A DNA stretch of 64,000 bases from Polytrichum commune (Eukaryota > Streptophyta > Polytrichopsida > Polytrichales > Polytrichaceae). This document shows positions 10,847 through 21,805 of this stretch, one piece after another. Location of the stretch: NCBI GenBank assembly GCA_950295325.1, contig OX485808.1, positions 19,052,527-19,116,526 of the forward strand, read 5' to 3'. The notes beneath the pieces are model-generated. The model was given only the letters and a program-made list of their open reading frames with translations. It had not been told where the DNA came from and did not search any database. The position numbers were made by a program, and so were the translations under genes. Numbering within the stretch: position 1 is the first letter of the stretch; every line of letters begins with the position of its first letter.

Positions 10847-13075
10847 TGTTAAGCAACAACATTATAAGAGAGGAAGAGGCAAGTTAGAGTGCATAACAAC
10901 ATCAAAACAACCCTGGAGATGAAGAGGAAGAATGCCGAAGAAGAACGCCAAAGAGCTCTCGGCCACGGTAATAGGGTCACTGTCACGGAAATACGTACCT
11001 TACGCGCGGTTATGGGGTCCCTTACCCACGGGTATAGGGCCATCAGCGTTTTAATGAAGGAGAACTTAGGAATTGAGTAGGAGGACACTATACTAGCATG
11101 GAGGAGTTAGTATTGAGCATTAGGAGGCATAAAGAAGTATAAGATTTTAAAGGACTATTTTGAAAAAGCATTATGAAGCCTTTAGGAGATAGATAGAATA
11201 TAGGATTTTGAGGATAAATGATTATCCGAAGAGACATGTTTATGGAATATTTTGAAGAAGCATGAATTATGTAAGAATTTTAGATTCTTATACATTATGA
11301 AGATGCATTATGAGCATATAGGCCAAGGGTAGATTCTACTAGTATGTTTAAATACAAATCATTGGAATCAAGCAATGGTGGAGATTTGATTACATTCTCA
11401 AAAGGAACTACAATGTAGCCACGACAAGGATATAGTAGAATTTTAGTAATTTGAACATTCAAATAGTAAAACGGTTATAACCGTTTAGGATAGATGGCAT
11501 CTACATATATCAAAGATAGCTAGTATCTATGGAAGTGGAAGTTAACAACCACTCTTAGTATAGATTTTGGATAGGGAGAAAAGACTATATAAGGGAAGCA
11601 AATTAGGAGACTTATACCTCATTTTCTACACAACGAAGTTATCACAAATTTGAGTGTCAAAAACACTTGAGTTTCTTTGTATCTCTCCTCTCGGAGCTCT
11701 TTTGCAATACAATATCTTTTCCACAAATGTGTGTGACCTTTCTCTTTCTCTTTCTCAAGTCGAACTACGAGTTGTCAATTGGTACTTGTGACTCAAGAGA
11801 TTATTAAACGAGAGAAGAGTAAGCACTTTGAGAAAGAACTCAAAGTATTAGTGCGAGGGTGAGAACAAAGCGCTCAAGAAGAGTTGGAGTATCAATGGAA
11901 CTTTGAGAGTAGTTGTTGTGAGTAGTAACGACAATTTGACTTGAACGTCGGAATTACGATTGACTCTCTAAAGTGGAACTTATCATTGAACTCCTCAAAA
12001 GGGAATTATAAATATACATGTGATTGAATGATTGAAGAATTATATGCATGTTTAAAGCAAAACCACTTAACGATTACAAACTCCTTCAAAAGAGGAGGAG
12101 CTTATTATTGAAAACTACATAATTGACTTATTAGTATTATACATATTATACTACATATTGATTGTTGAACTTGTGATTGACAAGAATGATGAAGACATTA
12201 ATTCACATCAAAGTTTGAATACATATAAATGAAGTAATATTGATATAAGATAATCTACTTACTACAATTGTTATTGAACTTCTTTTAAGATACTTTGTGA
12301 GTTGTTGGATGTCATTACAATTTGAAGAATTACTCATTAAAGAGAAGATCTCTCTCTCTCTTTTGAGCAAAACTCAAGAGAGATAGGTTTACTTATCGTC
12401 ATCAAGAAACACTTCGTAGTAAAAGTGTTTTCTCTCTTAAGATACTTTGTGAGTTGTTGGATGTCATTACAAGTAAAGGATTAACTATTGAAGAGAAGAG
12501 TTCTCTCTCTTGAGAAAAACTCAAGAGAGTTATAATTACTATCGTCATCAAGAAACACTTTGAAGTTAAACGTGATATTGCAAAACAATCAACGATGTGT
12601 TCATGAAATTTCAAACTACTATATATATATATATGTCAAGTTACAATATTATAAGTAGTAACACTTGAGCTTAAAAAGGAAGACTCAAGAACATGAGATC
12701 TTCTTCCTCACTATAAGAGTAATATTAACAATTGTGTGATTGATGTTATGTACTACGAGCTCTAAATTGCTCACATATAACTTATTAGAAAATATATTGC
12801 TATCAAGGATATTGTTACACCTCTTGAAACCTTCTCTAATCTAAGGATTCTTATAATCAATGATGCCTTACATTGAGAATGAGAATTTAAGATAATGAGA
12901 TTGTGTTCACTCTAATAATATATTCATATCATAAGGAGAAGAGAGGAATTATTAATTAGAGGACCGAACATATTAATGAGGCACGGTAATTCTCAAGCGA
13001 ATATAAATTTACGTGATGTCTTACCGTGAGTCTTCTTGAGCTAAGTTGCAAGGGAACGACCCACGGGGTGCATCA
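10847..13075 (+). mobile_element. Solo LTR, family 2 (2229 bp)
   Basis: It starts TGTTAAGCAAC and ends GGGGTGCATCA, with a perfect 5-bp target duplication CCTAA at 10842-10846 and 13076-13080. It is AT-rich with no coding region and is related end to end to 2993-5154. It lies about 70 bp upstream of the transposase start codon and may have separated the gene from its promoter. Confidence 0.92.
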
Positions 13076-13207
13076 CCTAAATATCATGCATGGATAGTAT
13101 AAATATAATAGAAGGTGAATGAAGGGTCTTAGTGGGTGTGGAGTAAAGCGATGCCTAAAGAGTAAAGAGCAAGATTAAGGGAATTACTGGGGGACCGGGA
13201 CGTACAC

Positions 13208-13498
13208 ATGAAGGAACTAAGTGACAATACAGTTCCCACAATCGATGTAGCGACAAAGCGGAAGAGGAGAAAGGAAGGCACGAGTTTCAGCAATTCGAAA
13301 CAAAGGAAACGGAGAGAACTAAAGAAAAAAGATCTAACGAGCATAGAGGGAAGAGGGACTCCTTCAGACTTGAGCAAGCCATTTGCTATAGATGAGACAG
13401 GGTACACAGACGAACTTGCACCCAATAGAGGAAGAAAGGGAGGACAGTGGTTCACGCGCACCATCAATGGCAGGGAGCGGGCACCGCACCAATTCTAA
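13208..13498 (+). CDS. Small basic ORF, 96 aa
   Basis: The frame opens at ATG 13208 and has nuclear-localisation-like clusters (TKRKRRKEG, KQRKRRELKKK). I do not recognise a family. It lies in the right position to be a 5' exon of gene A, whose first clear exon begins at 16482, with the tandem arrays as intron. I see no decisive donor site, so this is only a suggestion. It may also be a stand-alone fragment. Confidence 0.3.
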   Translation: MKELSDNTVPTIDVATKRKRRKEGTSFSNSKQRKRRELKKKDLTSIEGRGTPSDLSKPFAIDETGYTDELAPNRGRKGGQWFTRTINGRERAPHQF

Positions 13499-13619
13499 TC
13501 AAAGCGGTTCTTGCGAAGATACAAGAAAAGATTCCATTAGCACTGTAAGATTGTCTTGGGTATTATCGCCACTAGGGATAGAACAAGATTTTAGATGTTG
13601 GGTTTAGGGTTTTGGAAAT

Positions 13620-14115
13620 ACATATCTCTTAATATGGATGTGATTGCTGATATGTGTGGGGGGGTCTCGGAACCGAGAGGGGGGGGGGGAGAGGTCAATG
13701 TTGTGAGGGAATTTGATTTGAGATTTAAATATTTTTGGTTGAATTCTGGTGTGATTTCTGAAATGTGGGGGGGGGTCTCGGACCCGAGAGGGGGGGAGAG
13801 GTCAATGTTGTGAGGGACTTTGATTTGAGCTCTAAATATTTTTGGTTGAATTTTGGTAAGATTAATGAAATGTGGGGGGGTCTCGGAACCGAGAGGGGGG
13901 GAGAGGTCAATGTTGTGAGGGAATTTGATTGGAGCTTTAAATATTTTTGGTTGAATTCTGGTGTGATTTCTGAAATGTGGGGGGGGGGTCTTGGAACCGA
14001 GAGGGGGGGAGAGGTCAATGTTGTGAGGGACTTTGATTTGAGCTTGAAATACTTTTGGTTGACATGTTATTTCTGAAATGTGGGGGGGGGGGGGTCTCGG
14101 AACCGAGAGGGTGGA
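13620..14115 (+). repeat. Palindrome A array, first block (5 units)
   Basis: There are five units of about 105 bp, each with the core TCTCGGAACCGAGA set between G-tracts, separated by a segment ending GTGATTTCTGAAATGTGG or a variant. A sixth variant core, CTCGGATCCGAG, follows at about 14223-14240. It lies upstream of gene A in the same orientation as the intronic array at 17.4-21.8 kb. Apparent glycine-, valine- and arginine-rich frames are repeat translations. Confidence 0.9.
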
Positions 14116-14139
14116 GGTAGTGTAGAGTACTTGTGTTTG

Positions 14140-15053
14140 ATAGAAGATAAGGAAGTGGGTGACATTGATGTATGCTCCAAGACCCAAGATTAAGATTTGT
14201 GTGAAATCTGGTGTGGGGGAGTCCTCGGATCCGAGAGGGTGGAGGAAGCGAAGATTGGAAGTGCTTGAGAGAAGACAAGGTTATGGGAGACATTGAAGTA
14301 AGCACCAAAACACAAGTTTGAGGTTTGTGTGAAATCTGATGTTGCCAAGTTTGGAAGTTGTGTGAAATCTGGTGTGGAGTGGGGTTGTGGAATGGATAGG
14401 GTGGAGGTAGTGAAGCTTGAATGTGCTTGAGAGAAGACGAGGTTGTGGGTGGTTAGGATGCAAGCACAAAAATCAAAGTTTTAGAGTTGTGGGAAATCTG
14501 GTGTGGCCAAGTTTGAAAGGTGTGTGAAATATGGTGTGGAGTGGGGTTGTGGAATGGATAGGTTGGAGGTAGTGAAGCTTGAATGTGCTTGAGAGAAGAT
14601 GAGGTTGTGGGTGATATTGATGCAAGCACCAAAACCCTAGTTTGAGATTTGTATGAAATCTGGTGTGGCCAAGTTTGATAGGTGTATGAAATCTGGTGTG
14701 GAGTGGGGTTGTGGAATGGATAGGGTGGAGGTAGGGAGGCTTGAATGTGCTTGAGAGAGGAGAAGGTTGTGGGTGATATTGATGCAAGCACCAAAACCCT
14801 AGTTTGAGATTTGTATGAAATTTGGTGTGGCCAAGTTTGATAGGTGTGTGAAATCTGGTGTGGCCAAGTTTGATAGGTGTATGAAATCTGGTGTGGAGTG
14901 GGGTTGTGGAATGTATAGGGTGGAAGTAGTGAAGCTTGAATGTGCTTGAGAGAAGATGAGGTTGTGGGTGGTTAGGATGCAAACACAAAAATCCAAGTTT
15001 GAGAGTTGTGGGAAATTTGGTGTGGAGTGGGGTTGTGGAATGGATAGGGTGGA
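14140..15053 (+). repeat. Tandem repeat with AAGCTTGAATGTGCTTGAG units
   Basis: Units of about 150-240 bp contain GAAATCTGGTGTGG, GGATAGGGTGGAGGTAGTG and AAGCTTGAATGTGCTTGAG in the same order. The array is interrupted by the solo LTR at 15054-16129 and resumes to about 16440. It shares the GAAATNTGGTGTG element with the palindrome A units, so both probably derive from one ancestral unit. Confidence 0.8.
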
Positions 15054-16129
15054 TGTGAGCCCAAAATTGATGCCCACATTGGTTGTTAACACTTGTAAAA
15101 CATTACAAGTGGTGTTTTGGTGATTTATGATTATTCACAAAAATATAAAAAGAGTGAAGCTTGAAGAAAGCTTAGTTTGAAGCATTAGGCTTTTATGGAG
15201 TAGATTTAAATAGGAGAAGGACAAACCTTGGTAAAGTGTGGTAGGTAGAAAGCCAAGGTTAGTTAAATGTTCGAATTAGGATCCTTGTTGATCATTTGAG
15301 GGAGGAAGGCTTAGGAGATAGGATAAGAGCCTACAAAGTAGGAGGAAATCTCGAGGGCTTATCGTGAGCCTTGAGGGTGCTCACCCCCTCAAACTCACTA
15401 TATAATCCCTCATTCTTCCCTCACTCATCCTCTCTTTCCTTCGTGCTCCTTGGCACTCCACGTGTTATAAGTGTGGGTGCGTGGGAAGCAAGATAGGAGC
15501 ACGTGTGTGTGCATGGATGTAAGGTTAGGAGCCAAGGCTAGTTGGCCTTGAAGAGGGCTTGACCTCTTGTTAGTAATAGTTGGGCATGAATGATTTAAAG
15601 TTCAATTTATGGCTTTGTTTGAATACTTGGATTTACATTGATTAGCCTTATACTTATGCGGATGTGCAAAGTCTCTTATTGGAGCATTTAGTTTTGTTGG
15701 ACTTCATATGAATTTTTGAGAGCCAAAAAACCGAGACTATGTCCAAACTTCCAAAAACTAGTGAAAAAGTGTAGGTTCAAAGGGAACAGCGTAGAATTGC
15801 GACCATATACTTTGTGGCAGTAGAAATATTATTGCATATTCATGTAGAGGACTTCATTACCTATCCATGGATACCAGCAACTCATTTTTTGGACTTCATA
15901 TGAATTTTTGAGAGCCAAAAAACCGAGACTATGTCCAAACTTCCAAACTTCCAAACTTCGAGATTAAGGAGTGTAAGAAGACATAGTATAGACTTGGCTA
16001 AGTTGCGTATATTCCAACGATAGATTGGAATCATACATTGTGTTACAAAGAGAGAAATCTCTACATGTCATTATAAACTTCTCCATTCGGGCTAGGACGA
16101 AATTGAAGGGTGGAGGCTTTTTGGTGACA
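15054..16129 (-). mobile_element. Solo LTR, family 3 (1076 bp)
   Basis: In plus orientation it starts TGTGAGCCC and ends TTGGTGACA, with a perfect 5-bp duplication GTGGA at 15049-15053 and 16130-16134. It is the reverse orientation of the LTR at 36586-38714, with which it shares the AAAATATAAAAAGAG region and the CTCCTTGGCAC segment. Two near-identical copies of about 55 bp (AGAGCCAAAAAACCGAGAC) sit near its right end. Confidence 0.9.
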
Positions 16130-16440
16130 GTGGAGGTAGTGAAGCTTGAATGTGCTTGAGAGAAGATGAGGTTGTGGGTATTTAGGATGCAAGTACCAAA
16201 ACCCTAGTTTGAAATTTGTATGAAATCTGGTGTGGCCAGGTTTGATAGGTGTGTGAAATCTGGTGTGGAGTGGGGTTGTGGAATGGATAGGGTGGAGGTA
16301 GTGAAGCTTGAATGTGCTTGAGAGAAGATGAGGTTGTGGGAGATATTGATGCAAGCATAAAAATCTGAGTTTTAGAGTTGTGGGAAATCTGGTGTGGCCA
16401 AGTATGAAATTTGTATGAAATCTGGTGTGGCGGTAAATAT
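16130..16440 (+). repeat. Continuation of the tandem repeat after the LTR
   Basis: The GGTGGAGGTAGTGAAGCTTG unit resumes directly after the target duplication and runs for about one and a half further units. It stops before the first clear exon of gene A. Confidence 0.75.
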
Positions 16441-17369
16441 AAGCTAAGGTTGTGAGTGACTTTGTTTCGTGTATGCAGGCATCGCAGTCTTTGGATCTTA
16501 CCGGATCACAAAGGCATTCAATGGAGGATCACGATGTTGAGTTGTTGCTTCCTTTGGTTCCCGTTGTGGCTAGTGGGGACGTTCCACAGGCAGAGTTGAT
16601 CGATTCATGGAACTTTGATTGAAATGTTATGACATTTGAAATGTTTGGCAAAAGTTCATATATTCGGTTGTTGTGGTCTATTCTTATTATTTGCTTCACT
16701 TGTTTTCTCAGATTGATGTACCGGTTATGATGGAATGCGTGCAACCTCTTGATGAGTCGAATCCGGATGAGACTGAGCTCCATATTAGAAGATCACAGAA
16801 GGAGGACTCCAATAGCGTGATTAACCGGGTTCGAATGAAACCAATTGGGAAGTCCCGATTCCCGATTCCCGATTCCATTATGTCGTTTGCATTGTCTACC
16901 TCTTGTTAGACCCATCAACGAGGTTGATGTGGCTCGATTGGAAAATGAGTTCGTGATGGGTTATCGTGATGGTGATCGAGCTTTGTATGTTTCTCCATAC
17001 AACAACCTCGATGAGGTCCTTTATGTAACGGATGATATGAAGGCTTCATGGAGTCCATTATGGCAGGAGGCCAATAAAGAGTTTGATGCATTTCTCGTAA
17101 AAGACCCCGACCTCTCTCACCTAGTTGGCAAGATGTTCTTTGTGTGGGAAGGCAATCATCGATTGACAGCTTGGTTTAGGCACATTAACAAGCACCATTC
17201 CATGGACAAAGATTGGTACATATCCGTGGACTGCATTGTTGTGGACCCAAGAAACTGCACCGCAGTCTTCCTTAATGCGATGAATGACATCAACTGGTGA
17301 GTTTTTGGATTTTGAAAGTGTCTGACTTTGAGTTTAGGATGAAGTAATTGTGTTTGAAATCTGGTCTGA

Positions 17370-20300
17370 TTTATTAAATTGGGGGGGGCTCGGAACCGAG
17401 AGGAGGGGGGAGGTGTATGTTTTGAGGGATATTAGAGTTATCCTTTAACTCAACCAGAGTTTTAGTAGGGAGTTGGTTGTTTCGCATGCATAACTTTCCA
17501 TGTTCGGTAAGTTGTGGGTGCATGCTTGGAGTCAATGTGGAGGTTTGAACGAAGAACCTTCCATATTAGTTCATTGGGTACCAAACTCATTTTGGCGTCT
17601 CTTGGCATGCCAAAATGAATTTGATACCCAATGAACTAATATGGAAGGTTCTTCGTTCAAACCTCCACATTGACTCCAAGCATGCACCCACAACTTACCG
17701 AACATGGAAAGTTATGCATGCGAAACAACCAACTCCCTACTAAAACTCTGGTTGAGTTAAAGGATAACTCTATTGATTTTAGTTTGAAATATGCTTTGTT
17801 GAAATATGGTGTGATTTCTGAAATGTGGGGGGGGTCTCGGAACCGAGAGGGGGGGGGGGAGGTGTATGTTTTGAGGGAGATTGTTTTTAGTTTGAAATAT
17901 GCTTGGTTGAAATATAGTGCGATTTCTGAATGTGGGGGGGGGGTCTCGGAACTGAGAGGGGGGAGGGAGGTGTATGTTTTGAGGGATATTAATTTAGTTT
18001 GAAATATGATTTGTTGAAATATGGTGTAATTTCTGAAATGTGGGGGGGGGGTCTCGGAACCGAGAGGGGGGGGGAGGTGTATGTTGGGAGGGAGATTGTT
18101 TTTATTTTGAAATCAATTCAGTGTATATATGGTGTGATTTCTGAAATGTGGGGGGGGGGGGTTCTCAGAACCGAGAGGGGGGGGGGGAGGTGTATGTTTT
18201 GAGGGAGATTGTTTTTAGTTTCAAATATGCTTGGTTGAAATATAGTCTGATTTCTGAAATGTGGAGGGGGGATCTCGGAACCGAGAGGGGGGGGGGGGGG
18301 GGAAGTGTATGTTTTGAGGGAGATTCATTTTAGTTTGAAATATGGTGTGATTTCTGAAATGTGTGGGGGGGGGTTCTCAGAACCGAGAGGGGGGGGGGAG
18401 GTGTATGTTTTGAGGGAGATTGTTTTTTGTTTGAAATATGCTTGGTTGAAATATAATGTGATTTCTGAAATGTGGAGGGGGGGTCTCGGAACTGAGAGGG
18501 GCGGGGGAGGTGTATGTTTTGAGGGATATTGATTTTAGTTTGAAATATGCTTTGTTGAAATATGGTGTGATTTCTGAAATGTGGGGGGGGGGGTCTCGGA
18601 ACCGAGAGGGGGGGGGGAGGTGTATGCTTTGAGGGAGATTCATTTTAGTTTGAAATATGCTTTGTTGAAATATAGTGCGATTTCTGAATGTGTGGGGGGG
18701 GGTCTCGGAACTGAGAGGGGGGGGGGGGAGGTGTATGTTTTGAGGGAGATTGATTTTAGTTTGAAATATGCTTTGTTGAAATATGGTGTGATTTCTGAAA
18801 TGTGGGGGGGGGGGTCTCGGAACCGAGAGGGGGGGGGGTGTATGTTTTGAGGGAGATTGTTTTCAGTTTGAAATATGCTTTGTTGAAATATAGTGTGATT
18901 TCTGAAATGTGGGGGGGGGGGGGGTCTCGGAACCGAGAGGGGGGGGGTGTATGTTTTGAGGGAGATTGTTTTCAGTTTGAAATATGCTTTGTTGAAATAT
19001 GGTGTGATTTCTGAAATGTGGGGGGGGGGTCTCGGACATGAGAGGGGGGGGGGGAGGTGTATGTTGGGAGGGAGATTGTTTTTATTTGGAAATCAACTCA
19101 GTGTATATATGGTGTGATTTCTGAAATGTGGGGGGGGGGGGTCTCGGAACCGAGAGGGGGGGGGGAAGGTGTATGTTTTGAGGGAGATTGATTTTAGTTT
19201 GAAATATGCTTTGTTGAAATATGGTGTGATTTCTGAAATGTGGGGGGGGGGGGTCTCCGAACCGAGAGGGGGGGGGGAGGTGTGTGTTTTGAGGGATATT
19301 AATTTAGTTTGAAATATGATTTGTTGAAATATGGTGTAATTTCTGAAATGTGGGGGGGGGGGTCTCGGAACCGAGAGGGGGGGGGGGGGAGGTGTATGTT
19401 GGGAGGGAGATTGTTTTTATTTTGAAATCAACTCAGTGTATATATTGTGTGATTTCTGAAATGTGGGGGGGGGGGGTTCTCAGAACCGAGAGGGGGGGGG
19501 AGGTGTATGTTTTGAGGGAGATTGTTTTTAGTTTGAAATATGCTTGGTTGAAATATAGTGTGATTTCTGAAATGTAGAGGGGGGGTCTCGGAACTGAGAG
19601 GGGGGGGGAAGTGTATGTTTTGAGGGAGATTCATTTTAGTTTGAAATATGCTTTGTTGAAATATGGTGTGATTTCTGAAATGTGGGGTGGGGGGGTGTAT
19701 GTTTTGAGGGAGATTGTTTTTAGTTTGAAATATGCTTGGTTGAAATATAGTGTGATTTCTGAAATGTGGAGGGGGGGTCTCGGAACCGAGAGGGGGGGGG
19801 GGGAGGTGTATGTTTTGAGGGAGATTCATTTTATTTTGAAATATGCTTTGTTGAAATATGTTGTGATTTCTGAAATGTGGGGGGGGGTCTGTGAACCGAG
19901 AGGGGGGGGTGTATGTTTTGAGGGAGATTGCTTTTAGTTTGAAATATGCTTTGTTGAAATATAGTGTGATTTCTGAAATGTGGAGGGGGGGTCTCGGAAC
20001 CGAGAGGGGGGGGGAGGTGTATGTTTTGAGGGAGATTCATTTTAGTTTGAAATATGCTTTGTTGAAATATGGTGTGATTTCTGAAATGTGGGGGGGGGTC
20101 TCGGAACCAAGAGGGGGGGGGGAGGTGTATGTTTTGAGGGAGATTCATTTTAGTTTGAAATATGCTTGGTTGAAATATTGTGTGATTTCTGAAATGTGTG
20201 GGGGGGGTCTCTGAACCGAGAAGGGGGGGGGGGGGGGTGTATGTTTTGAGGGAGACTGTTTTTAGTTTGAAATATGCTTGGTTGAAATATAGTGTGATTT

Positions 20301-21805
20301 CTGAAATGTGGGGGGGGGGGTCTCGGAACCGAGCAGGGGGGGAGGTGTATGTTGGGAGGGAGATTGATTTTAGTTTGAAATATGCTTTGTTGAAATATGG
20401 TGTGATTTCTGAAATGTGGGGGAGGGGGGTCTGTGAACCGAGAGGGGGGGGGGGTGTATGTTGTGAGGGAGATTGTTTTTAGTTTGAAATATGCTTGGTT
20501 GAAATATTGTCTAATTTCATAAATGTGGGGGGGGGGGTCTCGGAACCGAGAGGGGGGGGGGAGGTGTATGTAGTGAGGAAGTTTCATTTTAGTTTGAAAT
20601 ATGCTTGGTTGAAATATGGTGTGATTTCTGAAATGTGGGGGGGGGGGTTCTCGGAAATGAGAGGGGGGGGGGGGAGGTGTATGTTGCGAGGGAGATTGTT
20701 TTTATTTTGAAATCAACTCAGTGTATATATGGCGTGATTTATGAAATGTGGGGGGGGGGGGTCTCGGAACCGAGAGGGGGGGGGGGGAGGTGTATGTTTT
20801 GAGGTAGATTGATTTTAGTTTGAAATATGCTTTGTTGAAATATGGTGTGATTTCTTAAATGTGGCGAGGGGGGTCTCGAAACCGAGAGGGGGGGGGGGGG
20901 GAGGTGTGTGTTTTGAGGGATATTAATTTAGTTTGAAATATGATTTGTTGAAATATGGTGTGATTTCTGAAATTTGGGGGGGGGGGGTCTCGGAACCGAG
21001 AAGGGGGGGGGGAGGTGTATGTTGGGGGGGAGATTGTTTTTATTTTGAAATCAACTCAGTGTATATATGGTGTGATTTCTGAAATGTGGGGGGGGGGGGG
21101 TCTCGGAACCGAGAGGGGGGGAGGGGAGGTGTATGTTTTGAGGGAGATTGATTTTAGTTTGAAATATGCTTTGTTGAAATATGGTGTGATTTTTGAAATG
21201 TGTGGGGGGGGGGGTCTCGGAACCGAGAGGGGGGTGGGTGTGTGTTTTGAGGGAGATTGTTTTTAGTTTGAAATATGCTTGGTTGAAATATAGTGTGATT
21301 TCTGAAATGTGGGGGGGGGTCTCGAAACCGAGAGGGGGGGGGGGGGAGGTGTATGTTTTGAGTTAGACTTATTTTAGTTTGAAATATGCTTGGTTGAAAT
21401 ATAGTGTGATTTCTGAAATGTGGGGGGGGGGGTCTCGGAACCGAGAGGGGGGGGGGAGGTGTATGTTTGGAGGGAGATTGTTTTTATTTTGAAATATGCT
21501 TGGTTGAAATATTGTGTGATTTCTGAAATGTGGGGGGGGGGGGTCTCGGAACCGAGAGGGGGGGGGGGAGGTGTATGTTGGGGGGGAGATTGTTTTTATT
21601 TTGAAATCAACTCAGTGTATATATGGTGTGATTTCTGAAATGTGGGGGGGGGGGTCTCGGAACCGAGAGGGGGGGAGGGGAGGTGTATGTTTTGAGGGAG
21701 ATTGATTTTAGTTTGAAATATGCTTGGTTGAAATATGGTGTGATTTATGAAATGTGGGGGGCGGGGGGTCTCGGAACCGAGAGGGGGGGAGGTGTATGTT
21801 GTTCT
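17370..21805 (+). repeat. Palindrome A array inside a gene A intron (about 40 units)
   Basis: The array fills the 17297-21825 intron. Units of about 100-110 bp repeat GTGTGATTTCTGAAATGTGG, a G-tract, the core TCTCGGAACCGAGA, a second G-tract, then AGGTGTATGTTTTGAGGGAG and AGTTTGAAATATGCTT. The core and its AA centre are nearly invariant, while G-tract length varies from about 6 to 17. A second unit type carries GAAATCAACTCAGTGTATATATGG. The 14-bp core has arms TCTCGG and CCGAGA. On this copy the left flank is GGG rather than CCC, so the palindrome is shorter than in the 45-49 kb array. Open frames here are repeat translations, not proteins. Confidence 0.93.
17435..17770. mobile_element. Foldback MITE, 336 bp, near-perfect hairpin
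   Basis: The two halves are reverse complements over about 160 bp each, from GAGTTATCCTTTAACTC at the left to its complement at the right, with a short loop around 17595-17612. It is inserted in one palindrome A unit. The uninterrupted unit reads GGGATATTGATTTT and the flanks here are GGGATATT and TATTG, so 3-5 bp were duplicated. The near-identity of the arms suggests recent origin. The transcript would form a long hairpin inside a gene A intron. Confidence 0.85.

Noticed and set aside
13591-21805. Many open frames rich in MYVLREIVFSLKY and GGGVSEPRGG, and proline-rich frames on the minus strand
   Set aside because: They follow the tandem repeat period, shift frame with G-tract length and have no non-repeat part. 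They are translations of the palindrome A array.
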